Positions 1 to 11,600 of a DNA stretch of 64,000 nucleotides are shown piece by piece (the first letter of the stretch is position 1; every line of letters begins with the position of its first letter). This stretch comes from Chamaecyparis obtusa (lineage: Eukaryota; Streptophyta; Pinopsida; Cupressales; Cupressaceae), in contig BSBK01006384.1 of assembly GCA_027943335.1 (NCBI GenBank), positions 62,001-126,000 of the forward strand, read 5' to 3'. A program made the translations under genes and the position numbers. The notes under the pieces are model-generated. The model was not told where the DNA came from, ran no database searches, and was given only the letters and a program-made list of their open reading frames with translations.

Positions 1-256
1 CAAGAACTCCAGGTGGTAAACTAGAACTATCGAGCACCAGAGAAACAACCGAGCACCAGTGAAACAACTGACCAAGCCAAGCAACACTGAGCAACACAGG
101 CATCACTGAGCACAAGAAGTTCAACTGAGTTCCTTCAGTGACCAAGCTTCCTTCAATAACTGAGACCATCAGTTCAAGCTCCAACTGAGTATCACTAAAC
201 CAAAAAAACACACCTCCATGTAGATTCACTGAGTACCCTAGAATGCCCCTGCATCA
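1..256 (-). repeat. 3' LTR of element E (partial)
   Basis: This aligns to 2760-3031 with scattered mismatches and a small indel; the 5' LTR has an extra short tandem copy of the CACAAG/TTCCA motif. The minus-strand start TGATGC lies at 256. The rest of the LTR is outside the window. Confidence 0.85.
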
Positions 257-261
257 AACAC

Positions 262-2001
262 CTGAGGTTCGAAAAAGATGTTCTCATAGGTTGGAAGAAC
301 ATCTTCCGGGATTCAACACATAAACCCCAAATTGGTTCTTCGCATATAAGTCCTCCAACTTTTTAGTTTGCATACTCTTCCACTTCAATTTCCTCTATCT
401 CTTCAATCTTTCCTTGATAACACACAGGTCTGTTCTCCATACTGATCATCATTCCTCTCAGGATTTGACAACTCAACTCGGCTACCAATACTCAAACTTC
501 TCTTACCGAGTGTTATATCTAGCAAAGGCATCAGGGAAAACTTCTTGTCATCCTTCTCAACAGTAAACACATTCTTAACACAATCATAAATAGCTCTATA
601 ATCATATTTCCAAGGTCTACCGAGTAATATATCACAACTATTCATCTCCACAATATCACACAACACAAGATCTTTATACTGGCCAATCTGAAAATCAAAA
701 AAGCACCGCTCCCTCACTTCCAGAGCATGAACATTTTGTAATCAACCAATCCTATAAGGATGAGGATGTTTCATTCTATTCAAACCAAGTTTCTGAACCA
801 TGTCCTCAGCAACAAGGTTATCAGTACTACCACTGTCAACAATTACATCACAAATTTTACCTCCAGACTTGCACCGAGTCCTGAACAAGTTACTCCTCTG
901 ACAAGGTTCCTACTTTTCACTGAGCAATGTTTCCTAAACTAGCAAGTTATTAGATTCAGGTTCATTTTGAATGTTCTCATTTACCATAGCAGTCCGTCGG
1001 TCACCAAGATTCTTCTATGTACACTCAAAAGAATGATGTCCTCCTTCACCACAGTTATAAAAATTACCCTTAAAGATAACCCTACCTGTCTTCTTCTTCA
1101 ATTCCATAGGTTTCGGTTCATCTTCAACAGTCGATTTAACCTTCACCGAGTGATCAATATTTTCCTTCCCTCAAGGATTACTATGTTGTCTCCTTTTCAA
1201 CTTATCTTCTACCTTCACAGCATACTGATAACCATCTTCAACCGAATCAATCTTCAGCATACCAAGCTCATCCTGAATATTAAATCTCAAACCATTAATA
1301 TACCAAGCTACCTTTTCTTTACCACGTTCTCTATGTTCAAACCGAATAGTCAACTTATATAACTCCTCGGTATAGTCCTCCACAGTCAAATATTTTTTCT
1401 TCAGATTCTGCAACTTCTTTAAAAAGTCAAGCTCATAGTCAGTAGGCATGAACTTAGCTTTCAATTTAGTCACCATCAACCTCCACTGATTGATCTTTAT
1501 TTCACCTTCATCTTCTCTATCTCTTTGTAATTCTTTCCACCAAAGAGTGACATGTCCTTTCAACTTAGTCTGTGCCAATCTTACTCAAAGAGGATCTTCA
1601 ATTTCTTCAAGCTCAAAGAAATATTCCAATTCACCAATCCAATCAATCAAATCCTCAAGTCTCAAAGTACCAGAGAAAGTAGAAACTTCCATTCAATAAC
1701 TATTACTTAACCGAGCTCTAGATCTATGTAACCGACTAGTTCTATCTTCACCAAATATGTCTCTTCAGTCATCTCCACTAGATCCAGCAGCTTCAAAGTC
1801 TTCAATAACTTCCTCATAACCATCATCAGTACCAAGATTCTGAGGTACACCAGTCATAGCCCTCATGATCTCAGTGATCATTTCATTCTTCATCAATTCC
1901 ATCTCAGATCTAAAATCAGATTTCACCTTCTCTGTAATCTTTGATTTCATAGCATCACATAGATCTGCAATCATTCTAGGGTCCAATCTTCTCAGAGGCA
2001 T
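262..2001 (-). pseudogene. gag-protease polyprotein of element E, broken
   Basis: One minus-strand frame runs from ATG at 2001 through 403, interrupted by stops, and decays below 403. In order it shows an N-terminal helical part (starts MPLRRLDPRMIADL), a Retrotrans_gag domain (1680-1190, with GHVTLWWKELQ and WRLMVTKLKAKF), a zinc knuckle (about 1040-1080, reading FYNCGEGGHHSFEC) and an aspartic protease (about 850-400, active-site VDSGST at about 830 and DILLGRPW at about 620). The first zinc-knuckle Cys is Phe. After the protease there is room for only about 50 residues before the 3' LTR, and no RT motif follows. The protein would form particles and process Gag, but RT and integrase would have to come from a relative. 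Confidence 0.85.
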
Positions 2002-2093
2002 CCTTCAATATTTTAAAAAACCCAAAGAAATAAGTCACCAACAAGGTCCTAGTGCAAACAGCCTCAACTGGTTTACACACTCAAGATCTCCAA

Positions 2094-2105
2094 GCTATGA
2101 TACCA
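2094..2105 (-). other. Primer-binding site of element E (tRNA-iMet type)
   Basis: The minus strand reads TGGTATCATAGC two bases after the end of the 5' LTR. It matches the plant initiator-Met tRNA 3' end (TGGTATCAGAGC) with one visible mismatch. Confidence 0.8.
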
Positions 2106-2107
2106 CC

Positions 2108-3031
2108 TAACGTAGGACAGGCAAGGAGGATCCAATTAAGGAAAGTCCTCACAAGCAACCAAACACCACAATGAAGAATAACACAACAAAAATAATGTCT
2201 TTCAACTAAATTTTCATTAACATTCTCAGCTATAAGGCCTTCTGGGTTAGGGCCAATTACAATCAGAAACAGTTCTACAAGATCAACAAAGATCCAATCC
2301 AACTCTAGCTAGTCCAACTCTAAAACAAATCAGCAATTGATGGAAATCTTAAGGTAGATCTGAACTTGAGCTCGCAAGCCTCCAAGCAATCTCCTTGTCT
2401 CCAAGCAAACAACCACTAGCTCTGCTATTACAAACTATCAAAAATCAATGTGATCTTCAAGATCTCATAGGATCCAAGTCTATCTTCTATCTTCCCAATC
2501 TGCTCTCTCAAATATCATGCCTTAAACAACTACCCAAACACTCCTTAAATACTAATCTTTAGCCACAAGTCGGCTAGAAGAAATAATTAACTCCTAAGCC
2601 AACTTGACTTCTACTACAAATAAATATTAGATGCAACAACAGTCAGCTCTCAAATAGCCTTACAATTATTTAATTCTCCATGTCAGCCTCAAGATCTACA
2701 TAGGAGAATACAATAATAGATACCAACAATAAGTGCACCAAGTCAGCCAACTAAATCACCAAGAACTCCAGTCAGTAAACCAGGACTACCAGGCGCCAGA
2801 GAAACAACCGAGCACCAGTGAAACAACCGACCAAGCCAAGCAACATCGAGCAACACAGGCATCACCGAGCACAAGTTCCACCAAGCACAAGAAGTTCCAC
2901 TGAGTTCCTTCAGCAACTGAGCTTCCTTCAATAACCGAGACCATCAGTTCAAGTTGCAATCGACTACCATTCAACCAAAACAACACACCTCCATGCAGAT
3001 TCATCGAGTACCCTAGAATGCCCCAGCATCA
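2108..3031 (-). repeat. 5' LTR of element E
   Basis: A 924-bp LTR bounded by TGATGC at 3031 on the minus strand and by the PBS at 2105. Its last bases read GTTA rather than a CA ending, possibly a C-to-T change. It is rich in short CCGAGCACC/CAAGC repeats. Small open frames here (about 2743-3004) are composition effects of these repeats, not genes. Confidence 0.8.
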
Positions 3032-5128
3032 CATATCTATATAAAAAATGCAAGAAAATATATTTTCAAGAGGTCTATTTTTTTTTTTATAAGTAAAAAG
3101 CTGAATCCAATAATTTTATTAATCATATAGTAATTGATACAAAACCCCACTCAGTACAGGCACTGGTAGGAAAGATTGGGGCTAAGAAAACCTCCAGCCT
3201 TGCTTGGCACTGTAGTCCGGATTCTGATACATGCTATTTTAAAAAGGCATACCCTCAATGTACATACTTTTGATAAATTTGGTTTACAAATTTTATGAGT
3301 AGATTTTGATTATGCTTGTATAGCTATCGAAGTTGGGGATCCTCCCTTTTGCTCATGTAACTCAAATTTTTGCTCAGAGCCTAGCAGGGAGCAATGAAGA
3401 TGTGAAAATGATCAATTTTGAGACTGTTGCATTTCTCCTTTCCTTGTAAAACTTAGATTCTGGCTGAGATCTTTGTTAGTGTACCCATCAATATTTTCTC
3501 TAGACATAGGCTCAAAAGATTACTAAAAATAAAGTACGCAACTTATAGTGTTCTATTCTTCATATAGTTTAAACAAGAAAGAGCTTTCTAAGTCTATTGT
3601 GAACATGCAAGTGTGTACTAGAAGCCTAACCTATTATTGAAAATGAAATTAAAACCTCCATTTAAGTCATACATCTTGTCTGAATTAACAACTTTCACTT
3701 ATATCCAGACTAGTAAGGGTCTCCTACCAAACATGTTAATATTGTACATCACATCTAACAATACAAAATATAGTTAATCATAATTCAAACCTATCATATA
3801 CATGATAAATTGCCTAATTCCATGCTACTTAATGTTATTGCCTAGAAGAAACAAAATGGATACAAGCTGGAAGTATTAAGATATCAGGAGAGAGACTCAA
3901 TCGGATCATGACATAAATATAAAAACATAGACTTATAAGAAAAAAGGGAGAGGGAGCTAGAAAACATAAAGACAAAACACTAAAAACTAGATAGCAATAA
4001 AAGTGAACACCATACTTGAAGAATAATATCAAGGAGGGCGATCAGTAATTAAAATTTAAATAAGACCAAATCATAGAAGAGAGTCTAGAAAATAAAACAG
4101 GCACGATATACCAGCAAAAATAACTGGACTATGGAGCCTTGAGCAATAACAAGAAAAAAGGAGGCTAAGAAAAGAACGTAAACTTACAATATAAGTTTAA
4201 CCAAAATGTCGATATCATGATCTTCGTTCGAGGTTGGGCAAATAAAATACATGAATATGCCTTGAAACTAAGGAACGAAGCTAGAAAAAGAGACTAAAAA
4301 GAAAGCAGCTACAAAGGAGAAAAACAAAAAACATAAGGACATCATGGTAAAATCTTTCCTGAATCTAATACATAGTATTATTAATATATTGACTTCAAGA
4401 TTAGAGATTATCAGGATGGACAAATCTAAAACTAAGGACTAGACATAAGCCTAATCAAGCAAGTTGAAAGGAGTAATATGCATTTATAGTATTTGGCCAT
4501 TTCTGCAAGGTGATAGTGATCTTACCATATTCTATTTGCCATAATGCAAAACTCTGAAATTAATTGACAGGAAAGGAATAAAGCTCTGGAAATTTAGAGC
4601 AGGGAGCATCTGTCTCAAAAAATACTAAACTAAGCCTAATCTGACTCAAAAAATCCACGGGAAAGTAGAATGAGATAGGCCTTGCTTACCACTTGTACAG
4701 TGAAAATGAATATTCACAACCTATAAATATTGATAATTAATTGAGAGCCAGAGGGGGCAGCTACTATACTCCTAATAAATAGAAGTATTTATCGTATCAT
4801 CTTCTTGTTTTGTGAAGATTTATTACCATTAAGGAAGTGACATTGTATCCTCCCTAGAGAGAGCTTAACTAAATCTAAAACAAATATATCTAGAAATGAT
4901 TTATTATTATGTCATAGCTTAATTTTTAGAAAAGGGTCTAATTGATATAAGTGATTCAATTTGGATTATAAACAAGTTATTAGTAAAGGGTAGATACGAA
5001 GCTACATTTAATTCAACAGCAAGTAAGGTAGCAACTTTTGAAAATAGAGGGAGACATGATTAGCGCTCTTATCTTAACTTTAGAAATTGAGGATTAATCT
5101 CAAAAATAGGACCTTTCAATATATAAAT

Positions 5129-5129
<1 letters not shown>
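3032..5129. other. Non-coding AT-rich stretch, possible LINE tail at its left end
   Basis: No convincing frame is seen. A poly-T run at about 3079-3090 followed by ttttattaat on the plus strand resembles the poly(A)-flanked 3' end of a minus-strand plant LINE, and the LINE-like part may reach about 3250. No target duplication was found, so this is weak. The remainder holds scattered A-rich sequence without an LTR boundary or inverted repeat that I could recognise. Confidence 0.4.

Positions 5130-5195
<66 letters not shown>
5130..5195. repeat. Compound microsatellite (AT)n-(AG)n
   Basis: A run of AT dinucleotides (about 5131-5160) passes directly into a run of AG dinucleotides (about 5164-5195). 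Confidence 0.97.
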
Positions 5196-5197
<2 letters not shown>

Positions 5198-5344
5198 AAG
5201 GCAATGAGAACATATTGTGCATTAGCCCTGAATCTATAAACATGGAATAATATAAATATATCTACATATAATGACATGTATGAATAAAAACATGAATACT
5301 ATTTATATGTGCCAATATACACATGAATGTATGAACATAAATGT

Positions 5345-5460
<116 letters not shown>

Positions 5461-5531
5461 GTACATATCTAGATAGAAATATATATATACACATAATTCT
5501 ATATGTATTTATTTCTATCAATAGATATGTA
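5461..5531. repeat. Short hairpin next to the AT tract
   Basis: The arm gtacatatctagatagaaat (5461-5480) is the near-perfect reverse complement of atttctatcaatagatatgtac (5510-5531), with a loop of about 30 bp. It could be a tiny foldback or just an edge of the AT-rich tract. Confidence 0.6.
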
Positions 5532-5943
5532 CATGAGAATATATATAAATATATAGCTATATATAAATGAGAAAGGAAGAGTTAAAGTAAAAGCGGTAAA
5601 TAAATTTTATACATGAAGGAAAAAGGGAATTTTAAAAGGGATACTACTACATACTCATCTTGTTCAATTGCAGAGAATCACTAACTAGGAAACAAGATTC
5701 AAATAAGGTATCTTTTTCACAACTTAAGTGATCCCATTATATTTAGAGACATTTAACTTCAATCAAAGGATAATTAATTCAAAACAAGGTCTAGAGAGGA
5801 CATAAAGATCTTCTAGAAGTTCCTCATTTGTTACTTTGTTGTTTAGAGGGGATAGAAGAGTGGGAAGATAGGAGAGACTATAGCTCCATATTTCCAATAT
5901 TAATTCTTAGAAAGAGTCTCTAGCTACTTGGATCAGAGGAAAT

Positions 5944-6714
5944 CTATTTCTTTTTCTTTTTATTTCTCCCTTCTTCAAGCCATATTTCTACCAGGTTATC
6001 TGACTTGGAGTCTGAGAAGCAATCCATGTCTGTATCTCCCACCTCATCTTTATTCCAATACTCATAAAACTAGTTTTCCATCAAAGATTTCTTAATATGC
6101 ATATAGATTAATAAGAATTTTGCATTCCTTTTGATAATGAATTCCCTTTTATTGTAGGTAATGTGGTCATTCATTATCACTATTAGGTTAGATGGGATGT
6201 AACTCCCCTTGATTGAGGTCATATTGTAAAAGTGACATCTAGAGATTGTTAATTCCTCTTTGATGTTTTGAAGGATCTTATCCAAATTTCCAAGAAATCT
6301 TCTCTTGAAGATTCTAGAACATAATCTCCTAACATCCTAATTTTCAGTATCCCAGTACAAGGTAATTTCAATGAACATTGAAGTGATGTCAATATGAACT
6401 CTATATTTTTCATTATTAGTTAAGAATTCTGGTCCAAGGATACACAATACTACTCTGAGGATCAAAGCATGGTTATCTAAGATCACCATCTTGAGGTTCT
6501 TTGTTAGAATTTCACCTTCAAAATCCAATTGACATCTATTACAGGTGAGTTTAATTGGGGTATCCATACTGATGTCTGGCTAATTTAAATGCCTTATACA
6601 CAGCTGATCCAAAACAATTTGATGTATTTTGAGAGTACAGGGATAGGGGTCGCTTCTAAATACCCTATCAGTCTAGAGGTGTTTTAGGTCAGTTGGTATG
6701 CTAGGTTTGTTCAT
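5944..6714 (-). pseudogene. Decayed unidentified ORF-b (about 256 codons, four in-frame TAG)
   Basis: One minus-strand frame opens at ATG 6714 (MNKPSIPTDLK) and ends at a TAG at 5944-5946. It is interrupted only by TAG codons at 6673-6675, 6580-6582, 6337-6339 and 6070-6072. No TAA or TGA occurs, although the DNA is AT-rich. The middle part is hydrophobic and mixed (for example RVHIDITSMFIEI); the C-terminus is acidic and ends in a Lys-rich run. I recognise no family. It lies downstream of, and in the same frame as, the ORF-a remnant at 7198-7373, so both may be parts of one locus, either a dead gene or an unidentified integrated element. That these codons were once Gln or Trp is an inference. 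Confidence 0.55.
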
Positions 6715-7197
6715 TTTTATTCTTTCAAATATGGGTTAGCATCTAAAAGGTCTACAAGAAGCCAAAGGGATAGGAAGACTCACTATTATTTGAATTACAT
6801 AATATAAACACCTTTTTAAAGAAACTATATTAAAATATAAATCATTCTACCTATTTCTAGATAAAAGACAACATAAAAATTAGAGAAGGTTACTTGTAAT
6901 TTTACTTTTAGAATAATAATTTTACATAGCATTAATCACATAAAGAGTTTTATCATACTTCATAATACCCTCTTTTTCTATATCCATATTAATATTCTGA
7001 GATGCACTAACTTAATAGCATCCTATAGAGTTCTGATACAAAAAAACTTACTTTCTACTAAATATTCATCAGTTTTATCTATTTATGCAATACAAGTGAC
7101 TCAAAAATAAATGCCATTGTACCCCTATTTTAGTGAGAACTCCTCAGCGCTTAATCTTTCTAGATTTTATGATAGTACCATATGCCTCCCATCTTTC
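6715..7197. other. Spacer between decayed ORF-a and ORF-b
   Basis: AT-rich. The minus strand has several clustered stops of all three types around 7020-7160, unlike the TAG-only frames on each side, so this is probably the true end of ORF-a plus an intergenic stretch. Confidence 0.4.
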
Positions 7198-7373
7198 TCA
7201 TGACCATGATACATTACCCTTCATCTTCAGCCTTTTTGGAGTGGCGGGTGCATCTTTTAACTTCAGAGGCATGACATGTATGTTCTCAACTTCGTCAGTG
7301 TCTATGCCTGAAGGGATGTCAAAGCCCTCATCCCTCCAGTAGTTAAGAAGCCAGTCTGATTCTATCTTCTTTT
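7198..7373 (-). pseudogene. C-terminal remnant of unidentified ORF-a, cut off by element A
   Basis: The minus-strand frame is open from the element A target site (7374-7378) to a TGA at 7198-7200. The peptide includes WLLNYWRDEGFDIPSG and ends near KMKGNVSWS. When element A and one target duplication are ignored, this frame continues directly the frame of the 34970-35617 remnant: the right-hand target copy GTAGG keeps the frame open, while the left copy ATAGG creates a stop. No family is recognised. Confidence 0.55.
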
Positions 7374-7378
7374 ATAGG
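7374..7378. repeat. Target-site duplication of element A (left)
   Basis: ATAGG here corresponds to GTAGG at 34965-34969, a single A/G difference. Together with TGTTG...CAACA termini it fixes the element ends. Confidence 0.75.
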
Positions 7379-7776
7379 TGTTGTGGTCCTACAACCATGC
7401 TCCCGTAATGGCCCTTATGGCCTCAGGGGCCCCCCTCCTGCTTTCTTTTTATCTCACTTCTTGTTGTCTTTAGCATTGTTGTCCTTAGTTGTTTTAGTTT
7501 TTGGCCTTTTCAGCCTTGTCACCTTTTCATCCTTGTCGTCATTTCACACTTTAAGATATTTGAAAGTGTGCAGAGGCCGGTGGAGCAAGTTACACTCAAA
7601 ATTAGGTATTTCAGCTCTGACTTCTTTTCATACCTTTCAGAGGTCCAAAACACTAGAGGTCCGACCCTCACAAGGGAGTCAGCCCTTCGGGTGTTTCGGC
7701 CCTTCAGAGGTTTGACAACCTTGAAAAGGTTGAAAGGCCGATACACGAGGTGCTTACATCAGCAACCCTAGTAGCC

Positions 7777-7784
7777 TATAAAAG
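7777..7784 (+). promoter_or_regulatory. TATA box 1 of LTR A
   Basis: CCTATAAAAGG is conserved in the 3' LTR at 22117. It is followed 30-80 bp on by a C/T-rich stretch typical of plant start sites. It would drive a transcript reading LORF-A. Confidence 0.65.
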
Positions 7785-7917
7785 GCACGCAAGGGTTTTC
7801 AAACCTTCACTTTTCCGCTCGCTCCTCCGCCTCTCACCTGTCTACTCTCTGTTCCTCACTTTTTTTCATCATTCTGGTCTCGTCTCCTTGCTGGTCATCA
7901 TCAAGTTCTTCATTTCC

Positions 7918-8691
7918 TGAGTAGGTGGTTTTTTCCTCCCCTCTTTTGAGTCTTAGATTAGGGTCTTTTTCTTTTGGCTTTCTCATCTTGTCCTAGGTTT
8001 AGGGTTTGCATCTTTTCTGCCTTTTTGGCCTTGTCCTTAGGTCTAGGTTGCTTAGAGTTAGCCTTTTTGGGTCTCGAGGATTGTCAAGGTAGTCACCTTC
8101 TGTCCCCATGACAATTTTTTGGTCAAACTCATCATCAGACTCATTTTCATGTCTGATGGGGAAACCCTAGTTTCAGAACTTCGGGGTTCAAAACTTTTAG
8201 CAACTCGTGAATCGCCAAATCATCCAAGTGTTGACACCTTTTGGCATTTCAGTGCTATCGCACACCGAAACAATTCGCACCTCTGAAATGCCGAAGTTAG
8301 ACTTTTTCATGTTCTTTATTTTTGGTGTTTTCAAAAATTTTGGCATTTTCAATATTTTTGCATGCCGAAAATATGTCCCCAGGCCACTGAGCCTTTTCGG
8401 TCAAAACCCTTTCCTCAACCTTTTGGCCTTTGCAGGTAATTTGACCTTGTTAGCCTTCAAGGGTTCATTACCTCTGAATACTCTGAAAGGGCCGACGAGT
8501 AATCAGGATAGCCTTTTTTCACCCTTTTTGGCCTTTTCGGCCTTTTGGAGGTCCAGTACCTCTGAAAGTCTGAAAGGCCGAAATCAATTTTATGGCCCCT
8601 TTTTACCTCAAATTTCAATAATGTACTTTGTTTTCTAAATTTTTATTCCTCTTGCCAAGTTACTGATCTATGTTTCATCTTATTTGCAGGT
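7918..8691 (+). other. Possible 5'-leader intron before LORF-A
   Basis: The 3' LTR copy reads tcctag|gtaggt at the donor. The 5' LTR copy has a polypyrimidine-rich acceptor, tcttatttgcag, just before the LORF ATG (8692). Each LTR has lost one of the two sites by a single change (donor gagtaggt in the 5' copy; acceptor caag in the 3' copy). This is an inference from splice consensus only. Confidence 0.35.
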
Positions 8692-11600
8692 ATGGCCAAG
8701 AAGGTAGTAGCATCACCAGCAATGAAGTATCAGTTCAAAGGATACCATCCACCATCCAAAGTGACCGACTTGCACGTAAGAATAACTGATATAGATATCA
8801 AGAATGTGAGTTGGAAAGAATAATGAACAAGTGTGCTCAGCCAATGGGTCATTCGGAGGACTGCACTTCATTAGTTCATTTCTCTTTGGTGAATGTGGCA
8901 AATCACCCAGTCTCCATCTAGTTGGCGAAATTGATCAACACACTGGCCAGTAACTATGTGCTAGATGAGCGCATGGTTAAGAATAGCATTGGAGAAGTGG
9001 TCATGGACCTCAGACCCAACAACATTGAACATGTTTTCCATCTACCTAAAGAGGTAGATAACTTATTTAATTTCAATATCAACAAGGGAATGGAGTTTTA
9101 CAATAAGGACATGCAGAGGGATCACAACATCATTAACAATGAGTACCTGATGCAGCCATTGCCCAAGAATAGATTGGATAGAATTGATATGAGGAGAGGC
9201 TATATGAAAGAAGATATCCAAGAAGCCATAACAATGATTAGCAGGATGTACGGGTTTCCCAAGTCCCACCAACTGGAGCCTTGGATGATCTTCCTGATCC
9301 AAAAAATAAAAGAAAGGCAGGCAAGGTTTGATATGGTATCTATCCCAAGTGACCAACTGGACAAACAACTGATTCGGGTGAAGACATACCCCCATTTCTA
9401 CATGACATGCTATGTCATGTACTTACTAGCCGCTAGGGTAGTATATCTAGGATTGACCAAAGTTGGAAACATTGGAGAACAAAACACATGGCCATTCACT
9501 TTGTACCCTTAATTGGTGAGGAAAGATTTCTTCACACACAATAGCTCAGAGTTCAGAATAGTTAATGATGCCTTCATTTTTGTAATCATATGCTCCATTG
9601 AGGGTGACTATGCTAAGAGATTATCAACAGAAGCATCAGCTAAAGTAAAGGCCATTAGGGCTTTCTATATACAATTCTGGGCATTCACGTACATTCAAGT
9701 GGCAGGAAGCATCTTAGCGCCCAAGAAGCTCCCAAGGTACCCTTCTGACAGGGTAGTTCTACTGGAGATAGCAAGGTAGTTATCTAATGTCCATGAGCAT
9801 ATCAAGCACAAGAAGAAAGATTGCTAGGATTTTCCTACTTTTAACGGCCCCCACTATGTCCCAGACATGAAAGTCTACAAGTCTTTGACTGGAGAATGGA
9901 ATGAATTCCCACTATCAACCTACAATCTAGTGAGGCCTCACTTCGACCCCATTGGTACCTATAGCCACATAATGGGAAGACACTACATTCATGAGTTGCA
10001 TATTGAAGACCATTGGGCTAATTGTGTGGATGATTATGAGGTAAGAGTCTGTGACTATTTCCAGATGAGTCTAGAGCTGGCACAAGGTGCACTTTTGTTG
10101 AAGATTCCGCAGAAGGCAGTAGATGCTGACTCGGATAAAATTTTGGATTCCATATACAATATAGACAAGGTGTTTACAAGGGCCATTTTAAATGTAGAAG
10201 TGGATCAAGATGAGAATGACAGCATGGATTTTAGAGCCCAGCATGTGATCAAGAAAACTAAATCCTAGATTGCTCATCCTTTCCCAATGCAACCGCTTCC
10301 CACGAAGCAACTCCCAGAGAAATCCTCTCGTGAAAAGAAGAAGGGAGAAAAGATACTGAAACCATAGTTTAAAGAGGCTGCTCCTTTGAAGCTAGAAACT
10401 GTGTATCGGCATGAGCACCCCACCGCATATGGTCCTGCTACACATTCCAAGAAAGTTAAAACCAGGATGACCGAAAGTATTGCACCACTAGAGGCACCTT
10501 CACCTAGCAACCAAGATTCTCCAAGCTTGGTGAAGAGAACAAAATTCAAGATCATAGGGCCCAAGCCGTCAGGAGTGATCAAGGGTCATATGTACAAGAG
10601 GAAGAGAGGCTCAATCCCCAAACATATGGATACCCTAGTGGAGGATGATGAAGATGAATTGGATAAAGTTCCCCTCAATATGAGGACCCAGTCTATGGGA
10701 TACTTGAAGAAAAGAAGGATAATGGATGATGATCCTAATAATGATGAAGGGGCTACATAGGGAGAGCCAATAAATCTAGATTCCCTCAGTGATGATGAGT
10801 TCAACACCATAGATTTTGTGCGGTTTCATGGTTTCAAGGAGTCTGAGCAACAAGCTCCTATGCAGTTTACTAGTCTTTTTAGTGGCATAGGACAAGGTCT
10901 ACAATAGGGACCTCAAGGACAAGAAGATATTGAGATGACCGAGACCCAAGGGGAAACTGCAGAGCCAAAAAAGGACTCTTCTGTTAGAGTCACATTAGAA
11001 GAAGATGGAGCTACATAGGTCCCATTGGATTCATCTGTTCCACCTCCACCTCCAACATGGCCTTCAACTCCTCCTACAGTTCCACTTCAGGAGCTTCCCA
11101 CTACCCCACTTTCCACTCCCATACAGAACACTCTGTTGCCTCAGCCAACTTCTTCATCCCATGTTCCCCTCCCGACTCCACCTCCACCAGCCCATTCAAC
11201 CACTCCCCTTGTATCTCCTATGCCTCCCCCACTCAATATTCCTCCCCAATTTCACATTGAATCAATGCCCCAGAGCCCGCAAGAGCTAGAGAAAGAAGCA
11301 AAAGTCACTGGCAGAGAGAAAATGGAACAAATTCATATAGGATCTAAGGAGCTAGATGACAAGGGAGAGTCACATGCAGAAGAGGAACCACATAATGAAG
11401 AAGATAAGCCACAAACAGATACTGAGGAACAAACAACTGATGAGCAGCAAATCGCTGATGAGGAGGAACATAAACAAGATGCAGGGAATGAACAAGAAAT
11501 AGGAGAAGAAGAAGAAAGTCAAGAGGAAATAAGGATAGAACACTTAGCAACCTCTTCTACATTGGCTGCTCCGTATGAGCCATTGAATACATTCTCAAAT

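Larger units (their letters stand above)
1..3031 (-). mobile_element. Element E: gag-protease-only Ty3/gypsy LTR retrotransposon (left end outside window)
   Basis: The segment at 1-256 repeats the segment at about 2760-3031, and both end in gcatca (start TGATGC on the minus strand), so they are LTRs of one minus-strand element. Between them lie a tRNA-iMet-type primer site next to the right-hand LTR, then gag and aspartic protease. No reverse transcriptase, RNase H or integrase is present in the 1.85-kb interior, so the element is non-autonomous. The family is Ty3/gypsy, probably chromovirus-like from the PBS and the ILLGRPW protease motif. Target duplication cannot be checked because the left end lies outside the window. 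Confidence 0.85.

Noticed and set aside
2094..2105. tRNA gene fragment
   Set aside because: Only the 12-base primer complement is present, right at the LTR edge.
2743..3004. Small minus-strand frames in LTR E
   Set aside because: They come from repetitive LTR sequence, and no second copy keeps them.
5944..6714. TAG read as sense codon (stop-codon reassignment or programmed readthrough)
   Set aside because: The window is plant nuclear DNA, TAA and TGA also occur in the elements, and LTR pairs show TAG replacing CAG/TGG after insertion, so decay explains it.
7383..7771. Open frames at the start of LTR A (7383-7715 and 7568-7771; similarly 21722-22081)
   Set aside because: They are not kept in phase between LTR copies and lie upstream of the TATA box in U3.
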